From: Monomorium pharaonis
Taxonomy: Eukaryota; Arthropoda; Insecta; Hymenoptera; Formicidae
Reading direction: 5' to 3'
Assembly (NCBI RefSeq): GCF_013373865.1
Contig: NC_050477.1
Span: forward strand, 8,860,722-8,924,721
Length of the DNA: 64,000 nucleotides
Of this stretch, positions 37,616 through 49,977 are shown piece after piece. Below the pieces are notes generated by a model. The model was given only the letters and a program-made list of their open reading frames with translations, had not been told where the DNA came from and made no database searches. A program made the position numbers and the translations under genes. Position 1 is the stretch's first letter. Each line of letters starts with the position of its first letter.

Positions 37616-37865
37616 ATATTACTAAAATAATTGCGATATACATTATTTTAATATAATTTTTTAAAATAAAATAATTTTTTTCTTATGCTTTATTAAACAA
37701 ATTTTCACGAATGTTTATAGGCAATTAAAGATAAACTCATTTCTGTTATATAATAAATCACAATATAAAAAAGTACGTAAATGAAAAAAATAATACAAAT
37801 TTATTAGTATTATAATTTTTCATCAAGTTATCCTGTTTTCTTCGCGTTTCTCATTTTTAACACAG

Positions 37866-38117
37866 GCCAATATGTTACATGCATATTTAACACAAGTCAC
37901 AGAAATGCACGAGTTTCTGCAACCAGATCACCTGAAAGCTCTGTCATTCAAGCGGCTTATATTCTCACTTTGCATGTTTCACTCAATCCTGATCGAGAGA
38001 CGGAAATTTGGTCCCCTCGGTTTCAATATATCCTACGATTTCACAAACGGGGATTTAGCTGTATGCTTGTCGCAATTGTATATGTTCCTCATGGAATACG
38101 ATACTTTGCCATTTAAG
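37866..38117 (+). pseudogene. Dynein relic block 28: C-terminal domain start, intact
   Basis: ANMLHAYLTQVTEMHEFLQP, LIFSLCMFHSILIERRKFGP, LGFNISYDFTNGDLAVCL and MFLMEYDTLPFK: 84 codons, no lesion, AG and GT sites intact. Confidence 0.96.
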
Positions 38118-38575
38118 GTAAAATATTCATCAAAAGCAAAGCGGATCTTAACTCTGACAAATATTTCTATCGTCTTTTTCTTTACATTGCAATAGCGTAA
38201 AATTGATCTTTTTTTTTTCAATAGAAAATTCTTTCTCAATAGAAAATTCATTCAAACAGACATTTTCATATTCTCCCTGATAAATATATAAAATCAAATA
38301 TAAAATTATATTAAATATATGATTCTATTTTTTTCCATTTAATTTTGATTTCTATTAAATTTTATTTTATCACTTAAATCGTGTTTCTTGTATAATAATC
38401 TTGTATAATAAAAAATGCTAAGAAAAATATCTTTATATTTGTAATAATATAGAAACTTTAAATTTTTCTTTATTTAAATGTATCATTCTTCAAGAAAAAT
38501 GTATAGATTAAATCAAATAATAAATATATTAATTTTTAAACAAATATTATTTGAATATAACACAGGTTTTCATAT

Positions 38576-38740
38576 ATACTGCTGGGCATATTAACTATGG
38601 TAGACAAATAACAAATTATAATTGGGATCATCGATGTGTCTTAACACTTCTCGAAGACTATTACAATGCTAATGTTGTCTCAAGATTACCAGTTTAACGA
38701 ACAAAGGATTTATCATCAGATACACATATCTAAATAAAGC
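38576..38740 (+). pseudogene. Dynein relic block 29: C-terminal domain
   Basis: FIYTAGHINYGRQIT, NWDHRCVLTLLEDYYNANVV (family: YTAGEINYGG, DRRCIMNILEDFYNPDVL). A shift near 38693 moves NEQRIYHQI (family SGIYHQIP) into another frame. The block then fades, and the following 50 family residues are missing. Confidence 0.92.
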
Positions 38741-39220
38741 AACAAACATTTTTTGAAAAATATCTGTTGTGTAAATTAAAAAAATGAATTTTAAGTTATA
38801 ACAATTCCAAAAATATTAAACCTGCATTAAAATTCCATTTGACTAGAATATAAGAAAACGTACAACAATAATGTATAAATTAATTAATGTTGTAATATTG
38901 ATAATATAATAAAAACAATTCAAGAGAAAGATAAAAAAATAAAAATAAATTTTTTATTTATAATTCTGGAGTTAAGATAATTTGAAACAAATTTTAATTT
39001 TAATTTTAAAAAAAGCTCTATTTATCTCTTCTTTTACGTACCTCATTTTTTGTAATTAATTATTCATAAAAGCGTAATCCTTTCATTTCACATGTGAGCA
39101 TAAACTTTAAAATACATATATGAGATATTTTCCAAATTTGTATCATAATGTACACAATTTTACTAACATAAGAACATTTATAAAAGTATGTTTTGCCTCG
39201 CAACTTTATTAAATATGCAG

Positions 39221-39332
39221 GAAACTTGGCGTTGCAAATACAAATGTTGAGAAAGTAGCAGCTCAAATAACTAAGACTATGTTAACTACGATACCAAAAC
39301 CGCTTGATTTAATTATATACAATACAAACGAG
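39221..39332 (+). pseudogene. Dynein relic block 30: C-terminal domain
   Basis: VEKVAAQITKTMLTTIPKPL then DLIIYNTNE before GTATTA, matching the segment VEDVTQNILLKVPEPINL. The acceptor is TATGCAG. Confidence 0.82.
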
Positions 39333-39702
39333 GTATTATAAGAGATCCTTTCGTTTATAAAGCAAAAATATATTTTAATGTTTGAAAGTTAATTTTTTAA
39401 TGTGTTCTTAATATCGCTATTTTGTAACATAAAATTAAAAACAATTTCATTACATGTACATTTATATATTATTTATTTAAAATTTGATAAACATATCTTT
39501 TTTTAAATTGTTAAATTATAATAGAATATAATTATTTTATAGCACTAATTCGTTTTTTAAATTACATTTTTTATGCACAATATTTAAAAAGTAAAAAATT
39601 ATCATTTTTTTACATTTCATATTTTCGAAGCAAATATAATACGTTCGAAGAAGTTAGTTAAAACCTCTATTAAATCGGTAAATAAACTAAATTGAATTTC
39701 AG

Positions 39703-39926
39703 GTACCCTATATTGTACGAGGAATCCTTTAACACCGTGTTACTACAAGAAGCCAAACAGTATAATGGTTTACTCGAAATCGTGCAATCAACATTGCAAG
39801 ATCTTTTAAAAGCTTTAAAAGATCTGGTCGTCATGTCGGAACAGCTTGAAATGATGGCTACTAATCTTTTCAATAAAATACTTACAAATTGGCAAAGCAA
39901 AAGTTATCCTTCTCTAAAATCTTTAG
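39703..39926 (+). pseudogene. Dynein relic block 31: C-terminal domain, intact
   Basis: YPILYEESFNTVLLQEAKQY, LLEIVQSTLQDLLKALKDL, VVMSEQLEMMATNLFNKIL and YPSLKSL: a nearly unchanged family block between AG and GTAGGA. Confidence 0.95.
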
Positions 39927-40036
39927 GTAGGAAAATCTCAATAAAAAAGTTTATCAATATATAAAATAGAGAGTTCGTTTAATTCTTAAAGCTAACTGTT
40001 ATAAAAATAACAGATATTTTTTATCACTTTAATTAG

Positions 40037-40216
40037 TCGGATGATTTAATGATTTGAAAGACAATTAAATTTATAAGTGATTGGCGAGATCAAGGTACAC
40101 CATCTACATTTTGGCTGTCAGACTTTTATTTTCCTCAAGCCTTTTTAACTGGTACGTTACAAAACTTCGCGCGCAAACACATAGCATCTATTGACACAAT
40201 CGATTTTAGCTACAAG
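40037..40216 (+). pseudogene. Dynein relic block 32: C-terminal domain
   Basis: The first part carries stops (TAA, TGA near 40050). It then reads SDWRDQGTPSTFWLSDFYFP and QAFLTGTLQNFARKHIASID, the conserved FWISGFFFPQAFLTGTLQNFARK region, up to a GTACAC donor. Confidence 0.94.
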
Positions 40217-40594
40217 GTACACTTCCAGCCTTTAATTAAATTATTGATGGGTTAACATGATTGACGCGTAACATACAATAACAGGAAAATAGATGTGAAA
40301 ACAATTGATAAGCATTCTTCGAGAATTGAGATGTATTTAGCACGAAGAACGACTGTTGAATAAAACTTTATATGCAGATTCTAATTTACAGCAATTATAG
40401 ATAGAAAAGCAGATAAATATCCTATACCTAAAATAATTATTGATCAACTAATAAATATAAATATAAATTAAATTAAACCTCGTTAAATAATGCGTTATTT
40501 TGCAAAAGTTTAATTAAGTTAGCCTGACAAATTGATTGACAAATCGTTAAATAAAGATTATATAGAGCAAAGTCATGCTTAATATTGTACGTCA

Positions 40595-40722
40595 TAAATT
40601 TTATCTTCCAAACCAACGCAAAGACCATCAGATGGCTGTATCATTTATGAACTTTTTTTGAAAGGCTGTCGATGGGATGGAAATTATCTCGTAGAATCTT
40701 TACCAAAAGAATTATTCACCAG
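40595..40722 (+). pseudogene. Dynein relic block 33: C-terminal domain
   Basis: DGCIIYELFLKGCRWDG then NYLVESLPKELFTS (family: GCYIHGLFLEGARWDP, QPKELYTE). Boundaries are approximate. Confidence 0.9.
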
Positions 40723-40887
40723 TTAAGTATTAACATGTCATTACATTAAATTTAATTAATTTCGTATTAAATTGTTAAAAGTTGAACTATTGAATTAAAA
40801 TGTACTTAAATAGCTGTGCTTTGTCAAGCAAAGTACAAATTATTTAGCTGAATCATTTACGTAACATGGTACTGTTCACTTGTCCAG

Positions 40888-41100
40888 ACATGCCGCCGAT
40901 TTACTTATTACCAGAAATTCATCATGTAATTCCGTCACATGGAATTTACATATGTCTTGTACACAAAATCGTCGAGCGATCCGGAACTTTAAGCATAACA
41001 GGACATTCTATATTTTATCCTAGCAATGGAAATTCCAATTGAAAAAATGTAATCACATTGGATAAAAAAAGGAGTTGCGTTAATATGTACTTTAAAATTA
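40888..41100 (+). pseudogene. Dynein relic block 34: C-terminus
   Basis: MPPIYLLPEIHHVIPSHGIY, KIVERSGTLSITGHSIF, then in another frame AMEIPIEKM, a stop, and SHWIKKGVALICTL. The family ends HWIKRGVALICALDY. The normal stop has been lost or shifted, so the end is approximate. Confidence 0.92.
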
Positions 41101-42090
41101 TTAATATTTCTTTCGTGCTATATAACATTTATGATTGATTTGAGTTTATGTTAACAATTTTTAAAGCTAGTAACTTTATGTACAAATATTGTTAATATAA
41201 AAATTATAATAATAATTATAATATAATGACGATTATACTAAATTTATTGTAAAATGCATTCTTTTACTTAATAAAACTCACAGAATGTCAAACATGTTAT
41301 TATTATTTTATTTAAAAATACGCCTAGTATAAAAAAAAATGTTATTCTATGCTCTCTGAATCATGAAATAATTATAAATTTATAATATACTACATATACT
41401 ATAATAATTAGAATATTGTAAAGACGTGCATAATTAGATGTACAAATCTATTTTATTTTGTTAATCTTCTTATAAAAGTCTCTTTGCTATAATATAATTT
41501 TTATGTAATAAAAACCAAGGCATTATGAGTCATAAAAATTTAAATTTTTATAAGTGTTTTAAAAAATTTTTCTCTTTTTTATGAACTTAAAGACTTACGT
41601 AAATTTGAAAATTTATTGAATTTTTTAATTAAATATTTACAAGGTCTATTCCGGTATTGGCGATCTTCCTCTATGTTTTTTATTAAACAAATAATTTTAA
41701 AACTTTCTAAAAAATTAAAAAATTACTTTTGCACCACAAAAACCATTAAGCATATATTTTCGACAATCAAATTTTAACATTGTCTTTTGGATACGAAATA
41801 CAAACAAGAAAATAACAGTCTTATAATATTAATTGTATATACTAATTTAAACATTCTGGATTATCTTAAACAGTCGATGATCCACGACTCATGTCTCGGA
41901 TCTATATATGTATATAGTTATCACCTACACATATACACTATACATAAAAATAGCAATAAAAGATATTTAATTTCTATTATACCTTTTATTAAACTTTAGA
42001 AACAATTGCAAACAGATAATATTATTAAATGAAAAACTTATTCATAAAACAAAAATTGTTAAACTTAATAACATAATTAATTCATAATCT
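41101..42090. other. Non-coding AT-rich spacer
   Basis: Lies between the dynein C-terminus and the 3' end of the UQCRQ gene. No reading frame resembles a protein I know. Confidence 0.6.
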
Positions 42091-42094
42091 GCAT

Positions 42095-42189
42095 TTATGT
42101 GTCGTTCTCGTATAATTTGGGATCTTTACGAGTATATCGATCATGTGCTGCATTTGACCACGTATATATCACAATTGACATTATAAAAC
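42095..42189 (-). CDS. UQCRQ: UQCRQ coding exon 2
   Basis: Residues 52-82 and TAA (42097-42095). Carries most of the transmembrane helix and the YTRKDPKLYEND tail. Confidence 0.88.
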
Positions 42190-43430
42190 CTAAAATAAAA
42201 ATATTAAGAATACAATTAAAGACAATTCTAGGAAGAAAGGAAATATTAAGTAAAATAGAACTTCAAAAAAAGTTACTATATATACCCTGTCTATTGCAAC
42301 AACAATAAAAGGTTCATGGAAACAAAATTCTAAAAATGTATGTTAAATAAAAAACTTTAAAACAAAATTTTAAATCTATTTTTTAAATAAATCAATAAGA
42401 AATTAATAAAATAAAATAACTAAATTTTACAATTTTCTTTACTTTCTCATTATAATATATATTATATACATGTTACACTGCAAAAAAATTTGCATATAAC
42501 TTCGAATCATTTATACATATATTATATATTGTTCATATAACTTATTAAAACATTTACAACATTAAAAAACCTTGAGAAGAAAACAATATATATATATATA
42601 TATGATATATAATATAGCAGATTTGAACATTTATGTGTGATCAGATATATTCAAATTATTTTGAGAGAAAGAGATGGAAAATTATAAGGAGAAGTGCAGT
42701 AGACACATAAAACGAATCTCACGGTTCAATACAATCAGTGATTGCATCTAAATGTAAAAAGAATCACATAAAAGTTGCTTTACGAAGTTACAATTTTCCT
42801 CTTCTTTAACTGAATTGAATCGTTATTATTCGTGTCATAAAATATTGCCAATTAATTCTAGAAAAAAATTGCGATATTACAAATATTAAAAAATAAAAAT
42901 TTATATTGTATTTATAATAATGTAAAAAATTGAAATGTGTAAATAGAGATGCAATCACAATTAATAAATCATTCAAAATTTGTTAAATAAATAAATATGT
43001 TAATATTAAAACAATATAATTTAAGTATCAAAAAACTCCACAATTATAAAAATAATAAAAAATATAATTTCATTTTAATTATTTGTTTTAATGGTTTATC
43101 GCTTGTGTACAAATATCTTTTACATTTAGACACTTTGATTAGATCGATTTTTATTTAATACACATTTAAAATTTAATGTAGACATGTTTAATTTATAATT
43201 ATACATTAAAATAATTTTTTTAATACATTAGCATATTATTAATAGCAATAAAAAATACTTTAATATAAATGCATACCTGGAAGCATTGTTGGAAGCAAAC
43301 GTATTCCTCTGTTCAGCACATTAGGTAGACCATGTGTTATCGATTTTGCCCAAGCTCGTTGCTCCAACGGTGATAAGCCGTAGTAGACAACTCTATGAAT
43401 TCGAGCCAACTTGCCAAATTTCAAAGCCAT
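42095..43430 (-). CDS. UQCRQ: Cytochrome b-c1 complex subunit 8 (ubiquinone-binding QP-C)
   Basis: Two exons, 43430-43277 and 42189-42095, join in phase across a 1.1-kb intron (donor CCAG|GTATGC, acceptor TTTTAG|GT) to an 82-residue protein, the usual length for this family. It is the small single-pass subunit of mitochondrial complex III in the inner membrane, next to cytochrome b. Seen in the sequence: ALKFGKLARIHRVVYYGLSP, LEQRAWAKSITHGLPNVLNR (family: FGNLAKVRHIVTYSLSPFEQRA, KGLPNV), then a hydrophobic helix GFIMSIVIYTW spanning the splice and a charged tail ending KDPKLYENDT (family: RKNPADYEND). The start is the first ATG in frame; the open frame reaches further upstream without a Met. 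It is antisense to, and separate from, the dynein relic. Confidence 0.9.
43277..43430 (-). CDS. UQCRQ: UQCRQ coding exon 1
   Basis: Residues 1-51 plus one base. ATG at 43430-43428, donor GT at 43276-43275. Carries the matrix-facing part with YYGLSPLEQRAW. Confidence 0.9.
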
Positions 43431-44100
43431 TTGACACAAATTGCAGCACAACGAATTAAGGAATTTATTCCTAATGTATCGTTATCACCGTTTTTTAATA
43501 TTTTGTCAGTTTATAAAAAAAGAAAAACAAAAAAACAATTGCGAGTTAAATATATTGTGAAGCGCACTCTTATTTGAAAAATTAAAACTATAGCATTAAA
43601 GATGTGAGCTATACCAAATGGTAAGAACAATTGGTACCGATAAAATGAGTGTGATGATATGGAAGAGAGCTTTTATGCCATGAGATGATGAAATATTACG
43701 TATGAAATCCTGGATTTTCAGCGAAGGATCATCATGTCATACTATTTTAAAACTGCATGTATTTATTTTAAAATAAACTAAATCGACTACAACAAATTAA
43801 ATTATATTTCTGCAGGATCAAAGATTAATTACTCAATTAATTTTATTTAGCGATTCTAAGGTTAAATGCATAATTTAATTTAAATAATTTTTTATTTATT
43901 TTTGTATCATTTCCTAACTAGATAATTAAAAGTAACTGACTGAATTGATTACAGTTAACTCTAATTTATATTTTCTAAAGAAATTTACCATATAGCTTTT
44001 TAGTCATTTAATTTATGTATTTTTAAAAATATCTAAAGAAGCAAATTCTTAATTGTATAGATCTTAATAGACAACTGTAATATGTAAGCCTTGCTTGTGT
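43431..44100. other. Upstream region of UQCRQ
   Basis: Expected to hold the UQCRQ promoter and 5' UTR. No TATA box or other motif stands out. The rest is plain AT-rich spacer. Confidence 0.4.
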
Positions 44101-44114
44101 AAAGTTATACTTGC

Positions 44115-44116
<2 letters not shown>

Positions 44117-44213
<97 letters not shown>

Positions 44214-44226
44214 TGCGCGCGTGTGT
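44117..44226. repeat. Long (GT)n microsatellite with (GC/GT) end
   Basis: About 45 uninterrupted GT units followed by GCGT units, over 100 bp. The apparent open frame of Val-Cys repeats over it is an artefact. Confidence 0.98.
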
Positions 44227-45839
44227 AAAAATAAAAAATATATATGCTTTAAAAATATTATACCATGTTATTAATGTTTGTTATAGTAAAAAAACATGCA
44301 TATATATGTTTTCATTATAGAAATAAAAAAAACTGATGTAATTTTTCTTGATTTCATAAAGATTTAATTTATCTTTAATCCACATACTCTATTAATTTTA
44401 AAAAATAGTTAAAATGTAAACAATCGTAACACGCATTTTTTTCTATATATTATTGCATTGTTGTTGTTGATATTAATGTTGATGACGTGTTGCTGTTGTT
44501 ATTGTTGTTGTCATAGGAGAGAAACATTATCGATTAGTATTATTTTTAAAGATTAAATTATAATTATATAATTCCTGCTCTAAAAAAATATAATCCTGTT
44601 TATTTCTAATCCAGCAGCATGTTAAGTAGCATGCATTATCATAAAATTAAAAAGAACGAAGCAATTTATAAATAATTCATTTGTCGAACCTAATTTTTTA
44701 TCCGGGCCATTGTCTCCTAAAATGAATACGGTTGCCAGGAGGCAAGATTTTTCCTCCGGCAGAAGGATGATAAGAGGGACGGGCACGTGGCAAAATCGGC
44801 GCATGCTTACGCGACGCGTAAAATTTTCGCTCCGTGACCTAGAATCTTGCGAGCCCGTGAGAGCCGAACTTTCCCTATCACCGACCCTTCGTGCCACGTC
44901 CAAACGCAGCAACTGCGAGGTGCGACACGTCAATAATACGATATAGCACAAGGACACCTGTTTGCCTCGATCAGCGTACACGCCGGCAAACGTACGTGCC
45001 ATTTGCAAATGCGTTACAATACACATGCAATGATGTGATTGTGAAGTTTATACCGGCATGTGTGACGTATGAGAAATCCGCTTTATATTTCATTCCATCA
45101 TCGACACAGTTACGTCAGTTCCCAGATCAAACGGGAAAGAAAGAAAAAGAGAGAGGTTTCCAAATTCAAAAAGAGATTTAATCAATGGGCTAACAACACT
45201 TAAACAACAATTAACAACAATCGATTGTTGTGTAATTATTATACATATCCTCGTGACTGAGTATATTTTGTTTGTAGGAAATATTAGCAACTTCAACAAT
45301 ATAAACAAATGTTAATAGAGAAGGCGATTCACAAGTGACATATTGAGCTATTTTTCTCGCAGACGTATCCTTTTGCGCGGTGAGATATGCGTACCGCAAC
45401 ATTTTAACAAAATTACTGCCCAACCTCGCGCTAGCGCGGTCTTCGTGTAAAGACCACAGTCGTATTCATCGCAGAATGTCCTACTTCTTGGCCGCCACGC
45501 GCCGTTCAATTTGCACGATTATCTAGCCGCGGCTGATACGCTGAAGTTAGTATACGCGCGGGATAGTTTCAATTATGGCAGAGTGTCGACGGGCAACAAC
45601 GATGACGACGAGGAGGCGAGCATATGCCTCCGTTCGCGTTTTATCTATGTCCACGCCTGTTGCGCCTTGACTACCCCTCTCCTTATATTAGCCCTCTCTC
45701 TTTTCCATCCTTCGTCGCCCGGTACCGTCTTTCACCCGATCACCCTCTTTCACCGCCTTCTCTTCCGTATTCCTCCTTTCTCCATGCTCGACGGTTACAT
45801 CCCTGCGGATCGTGTAGAATACTGTAGAAGCAAAGGGAG

Positions 45840-45841
<2 letters not shown>

Positions 45842-45901
<60 letters not shown>
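45842..45901. repeat. (CT)30 microsatellite
   Basis: Sixty bases of pure CT repeat inside the probable rabphilin promoter/5' UTR region. A GAGA-type polypurine tract on the minus strand. Confidence 0.97.
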
Positions 45902-45903
<2 letters not shown>

Positions 45904-46019
45904 CCCTTCCAGCCGAGCCGACCTTCCACCCTCCGATGCTCTTCCCCCGCAGCCCCCCACGCTGCCTGTGCCGAGTGGAATCGTGCGCGCGAGTCAGTTA
46001 CGGAGGTAGTGGCGACCAT

Positions 46020-46066
46020 ATACTACAGACCAGCAGCGGTAGCAATAGTAGCAGCAGCAGCACCCG
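46020..46066. repeat. AGC/AGT trinucleotide-rich tract
   Basis: A short impure run of AGC, AGT and GGT triplets within the untranslated leader region. Confidence 0.8.
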
Positions 46067-46311
46067 GTCAGCACCCACTTGTCGGCTGGCCGACGAGACC
46101 GCGGGCAGCTCTCGGCACCTTGGTCCCCAGTGATTACCTGTGCGATTGTCGAGTGCCACCTGAGGGAAATTAGAAGCGCGGCGCCGGCAACGTGTATTAA
46201 TTAGCGCGACAATTAATTGCCAAAGACCACGAACGCTGCCGTGAGCAACTGACCGCACGCGTGCGCGTCGAAGTGACCAGCTGCAGCCTGTTGCAAGCGG
46301 CGGATTATGAC

Positions 46312-49300
46312 GTGAGTCTCCACGGTCGTTACTCTTTTTTTCCTCTCTCTGTTGTTTTCTGTTGAACGACCATAGGTTCTTCCGACGTAAATTTAATCAT
46401 GTTAATCTCACGTTGATATAAATATATTGATTATTCCGCTAACAAGTAGTTACGTCAAATAATCTAACTTAACGTTGTCTGGAAAATCGTGTGCTTCATT
46501 TTTGTTGATTTTGACGAATATACGATTTTCTCCGTCGGTTTCAATGGCATTTCAACATTTACATATGGAAAATGTAAGCGCTAAACGCGTGATGTGTTTG
46601 GACATATGGAATATTGACTCTCGTCTTTCTCGCAGTACAACAAGTACTGATATGCGTTATCGATAAATATCTAGAACGTATATTTACCTATGCTCTTGAT
46701 CGATAAACGCCAAAAACGCATTTACGTAAACGACGAATCACCCTTCGTCCATTTTTCCTCGGTGTAACCGGGTAAAAAGAATCCATATAACGAAATACCT
46801 TGCCACTAATATAATTTATGTGCGCAGCATCGTTATCGAATTCGGATTAAATTACTTAATTACGAAGCTTATGCACGACAGGTGGAAAGTTACGAGGGAA
46901 GCCTGCGGTTGTTTTCGTTATTAATAAACCGACCGTAATTACGCGTGTTCGGTGCGAGCATACACAAATGTTCATACGAGCACATTCATCGATTGATTAT
47001 TAACATCAATGCAATCGCACGCAATTTGGCTCCTCTTTTCACAGAGTGGCCACCTGCCACGCGGCAAATAGCCACTAAAGAAAAGCGCGTATTCGAAGGA
47101 AAGCTTCGTCAACCGAACTTTACTTCGTTTCTTTTTGCAACACGTGTCGATGCGCTCTTTGGATTTTTCATTTTTAAACTGCTTTGTTTTTTTTTTTAAC
47201 GCGACATGCGCTCGTGGCGCGGCGTATGTACACGTCATTGTAATTAGAAAAGTGTAAGACTTAAAGAAAGAGAGAGAGAGAGAGAGAGCTGCGAGGTATG
47301 CACCATGGGAGTATCGATTCTGCAGAGCAAATATAGCTACTTTCGTTGAAAGTTCCTTTGTTCTCTTTACCGCAGTGAACCATATGATAGCGAGTAACGC
47401 GCGATGAACAATGGCAGCAGATAGCAAGACGGCACGGCGAGTTTATTGAATTTTCTGCGGAGAACTTGCATCCCGCAAATGTGCACTTGTGAATACATGT
47501 GTGCATTCTAATCCATATAGACAAAAAACGAGGCATTTTGAGCCATATGTAGTACAAAGGAATCTCAGCTTCTCGTTTTCTTTTTCCATGATAAACATTT
47601 TTCTGGTACACTTTTAATTAACACACTTTTAAAGAACAAATGCTCCATTTAATACATAAAGCTTTATATTTTTATTCATAATGCAACATTGTTTAAAATA
47701 TAATTCTTTGAAATGACAATGTATGAATTTGAAATTATCCAGCAACGCTATGAAAGTAATTTGACACACAATAGATAGATTATGTTAAAAATCAAGTCAA
47801 GGAGATGCTACATTTCTGAAATTTATAATGATAAATGAACAGTTTATATTGCGTAAATAGAGCATATAATATAAATATAAGAAAGATTATTCGAATGACA
47901 TAAAATCAGCTTTATTTTTCCTAAGGTTATAACACCATAAAATGAGACTAATGATGTGATAAAAACCTATTTGAAAGTTTGTATGAATGCTATATTAAAA
48001 AATGTCACAATAGCCGGGTTGAGAAGTTACATCGATTTATACAACTTTATAAGTTGAAGAAACAAAGTTCGCGACCCCATTTTTCTTGTTACCTTGAGAA
48101 ATATGATACCACATATTATTGTCTTCGTTCTTACATTTCTCACATTATTCTCGTCTAAAAGCCAATATTATGTCGAGATGCGTCAACACTTTTCAGCGAG
48201 CATTGAATAAATAAATCGAGTAAACTAATAAAAACTAATAAAAAAGTTTTGTTTTAATTAATTTTACACAATAACATTGTCTGGGATATTTTGAAATTTA
48301 GATTCTTTTATAAAAATTAAATTGCAAAATAAAAGAACCGATCTTTTTACGATTTGTACTAATTCAATCACAATAATTCTTCTTTTCTCAAAATGGGAAA
48401 TTTTGTAGAATTATACTACTATTCTATCGAACAATTCGTATGAATACCATACATCGTTTCCTTCATTTTACACGGCGAATACGCAGCAATTCAAGCAGCT
48501 CGCTTGTAAAAGCTGTCACCGAGATGTGATAATATCATTGTACGGAAACACATTTCAAAACCACGTTTGTGATAGGCGATATCAGATTTCCTGTGCTACT
48601 CGAAGCGTGCATCTTATCGTACATTTCTGTTGTCGTTCCTCGAATATTTCTAATTTCCCGAGTCCCAATAGAACACAGGGATTACGTTGTATGCCGAACA
48701 GGAAAATAAATGAGAGAATGCGTGGGCGTTGCGGCGGCCCACGTCGGGAGAAAAATCCTTTACAACTGGGAATCGCCAAGAGGGGAGAAAGATAATAATT
48801 CACGTCATATATGTCGGTACGCGCGCACAAGCACGGCATATTAATATTCGGAAATAACGGAATTAGACGGAATTGCTAAACCGAGTTGTGCGAACGTATC
48901 AAAATTTTTCTTTAATTGCAAGAAAATTCCCAGGGAAACGATATAAATGTTAATTTATAATTTTATTAGTATTTATTATTAAATTAAATTCAATGCAAAT
49001 GTGTCTATATTATGCTGTACAAATTGCATATAATTTGCTTATTGACATATTAATTATTATCGACGTATTCTCTATGAGGAATATTGAAAATTTGGTTATG
49101 GTTGACAAAGAGAAAAATGTTAAAAAAAAATATCTAAAAAAATTGCTTTCTGTATACAAACTGTATTTGACATTTATATTTAAAAACTACTTTTATACCT
49201 TTTTTTAAATAAATATAAACTGCAAGTTAGATAAATTTAAAAAAAGAATTAAAATTAAATTAAATTATTATACATTCAATTTATGTATCAAATATTTACA

Positions 49301-49806
49301 ATTATAGAAGGATGTATATAGTAGCAAGTATGTAAATTTTATCTTAATATTAATCACGTAAAATATACATGAAAATACTGTTACGAAATGTACACGTGCA
49401 AATTACTTTTTATTCCTTATGTGCTCTTACTTGAGATCTAAATTAAGTTTATAGAAGAAACAATTAATCTTACAGTGTGGAACCTGCCAAGTGCTAGTTC
49501 AATTTGTCTCGGGGAAAAAACAGTTTTCATGTGGCTTCCCGATGCTGTGGTACTTTTTTACAAACGGTATATTTATCAGATTAAAGGTTAGTGATTTTAA
49601 TGTTCCAATTCTATTCACAAATTTTGATTATAAATTTCATATCTTCCTGCATTGTGTGACATTATTAGACAAACATTGTACGTCAAACATCATATGTATA
49701 TAGATATTAAATATGAACATCAAATATATAATGATGAATTTTCATGAACAATAAATAAATAAATGACATTTAAATTTACATGTGATGCACATATTTATTG
49801 TTACAG
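46312..49806. other. Long first intron of rabphilin (inferred)
   Basis: No coding frame I can support. It is less AT-rich up to about 47.6 kb and near 48.5-48.9 kb, which may mark regulatory sequence. A possible extra untranslated exon lies at 49478-49574, between CTTACAG and GGTATA. Confidence 0.4.
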
Positions 49807-49977
49807 ATAGACTGATTTTACGTGAAGAAAAAAAGAGAAGAGAGAAAAAAGAAAATAAAAAAGGAAAAGAAGTAAACAGTGTGTTGCAGATAAAATAACT
49901 CGTAGTAAAATGGATGAACCAATAACACGAGGTAGATGGGTTTGCCCAAATGATCGGCAATTGGCGTTGCGAGCAAA
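49807..49977 (+). CDS. Rph: Rabphilin exon with start codon
   Basis: Acceptor TTGTTACAG, 103 bp of 5' UTR, ATG at 49910 and MDEPITRGRWVCPNDRQLAL before GTAAGT. Coding part 68 nt. Confidence 0.85.

Larger units (their letters stand above)
8639..41100 (+). pseudogene. Unprocessed pseudogene of an axonemal (inner-arm, DNAH1-type) dynein heavy chain
   Basis: About 34 blocks in order along 32 kb translate to consecutive parts of an axonemal dynein heavy chain: AAA2, AAA3 with P-loop GATGSGKT, AAA4, stalk helices with the microtubule-binding domain, AAA5, AAA6 and the C-terminal domain. The closest family in memory is DNAH1, for example RRKFGPLGFNI, EKSHYTFNLR-type and GTLQNFARK segments. Such motors sit on axonemal doublets and drive flagellar bending. 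Block borders mostly keep AG acceptors and GT donors, so this was a spliced gene, not a retrocopy. It is dead as read. In-frame stops lie at 10635, 11443, 13460, 25365, 32417, 34144, 35763, 37465 and near 40050. Frameshifts lie near 14413, 18505, 19415, 20235, 25280, 28991, 33163, 35890, 37530, 38693 and 41030. The tail, linker and AAA1 are missing. The exact DNAH class is less certain than the dynein identity. Confidence 0.93.
44690..46311 (+). promoter_or_regulatory. GC/CpG-rich promoter and untranslated first-exon region, probably of rabphilin
   Basis: GC and CpG content rise sharply at about 44.7-46.3 kb, and the stretch ends at ATTATGAC|GTGAGT, a strong splice donor at 46312, with no credible start codon joined to it. 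The next plus-strand gene is rabphilin, whose first coding exon has an acceptor 103 bp before its ATG. So I infer a non-coding first exon ending at 46311. Low-complexity open frames here (Ser-Leu runs over CT repeats) are not genes. Confidence 0.45.

Noticed and set aside
39670..39900. Minus-strand 76-codon frame
   Set aside because: Shadow of the C-terminal dynein block on the plus strand.
8639..41100. Reading the dynein blocks as a working gene with many small exons
   Set aside because: Stops and shifts fall inside conserved motifs, not at exon borders, and some splice sites are altered. Splicing alone cannot remove them.
44111..44320. Open frame encoding Val-Cys repeats
   Set aside because: Direct translation of a GT microsatellite.
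45511..46173. 220-codon plus-strand open frame with a long Ser-Leu run
   Set aside because: It runs through a pure CT microsatellite, has no homology I recognise, and overlaps equally open frames on both strands. GC-rich promoter/leader DNA explains it.
46945..47611. Several overlapping frames of 80-150 codons on both strands
   Set aside because: No homology, no splice or start context, low-complexity pieces. They lie in the inferred rabphilin first intron.
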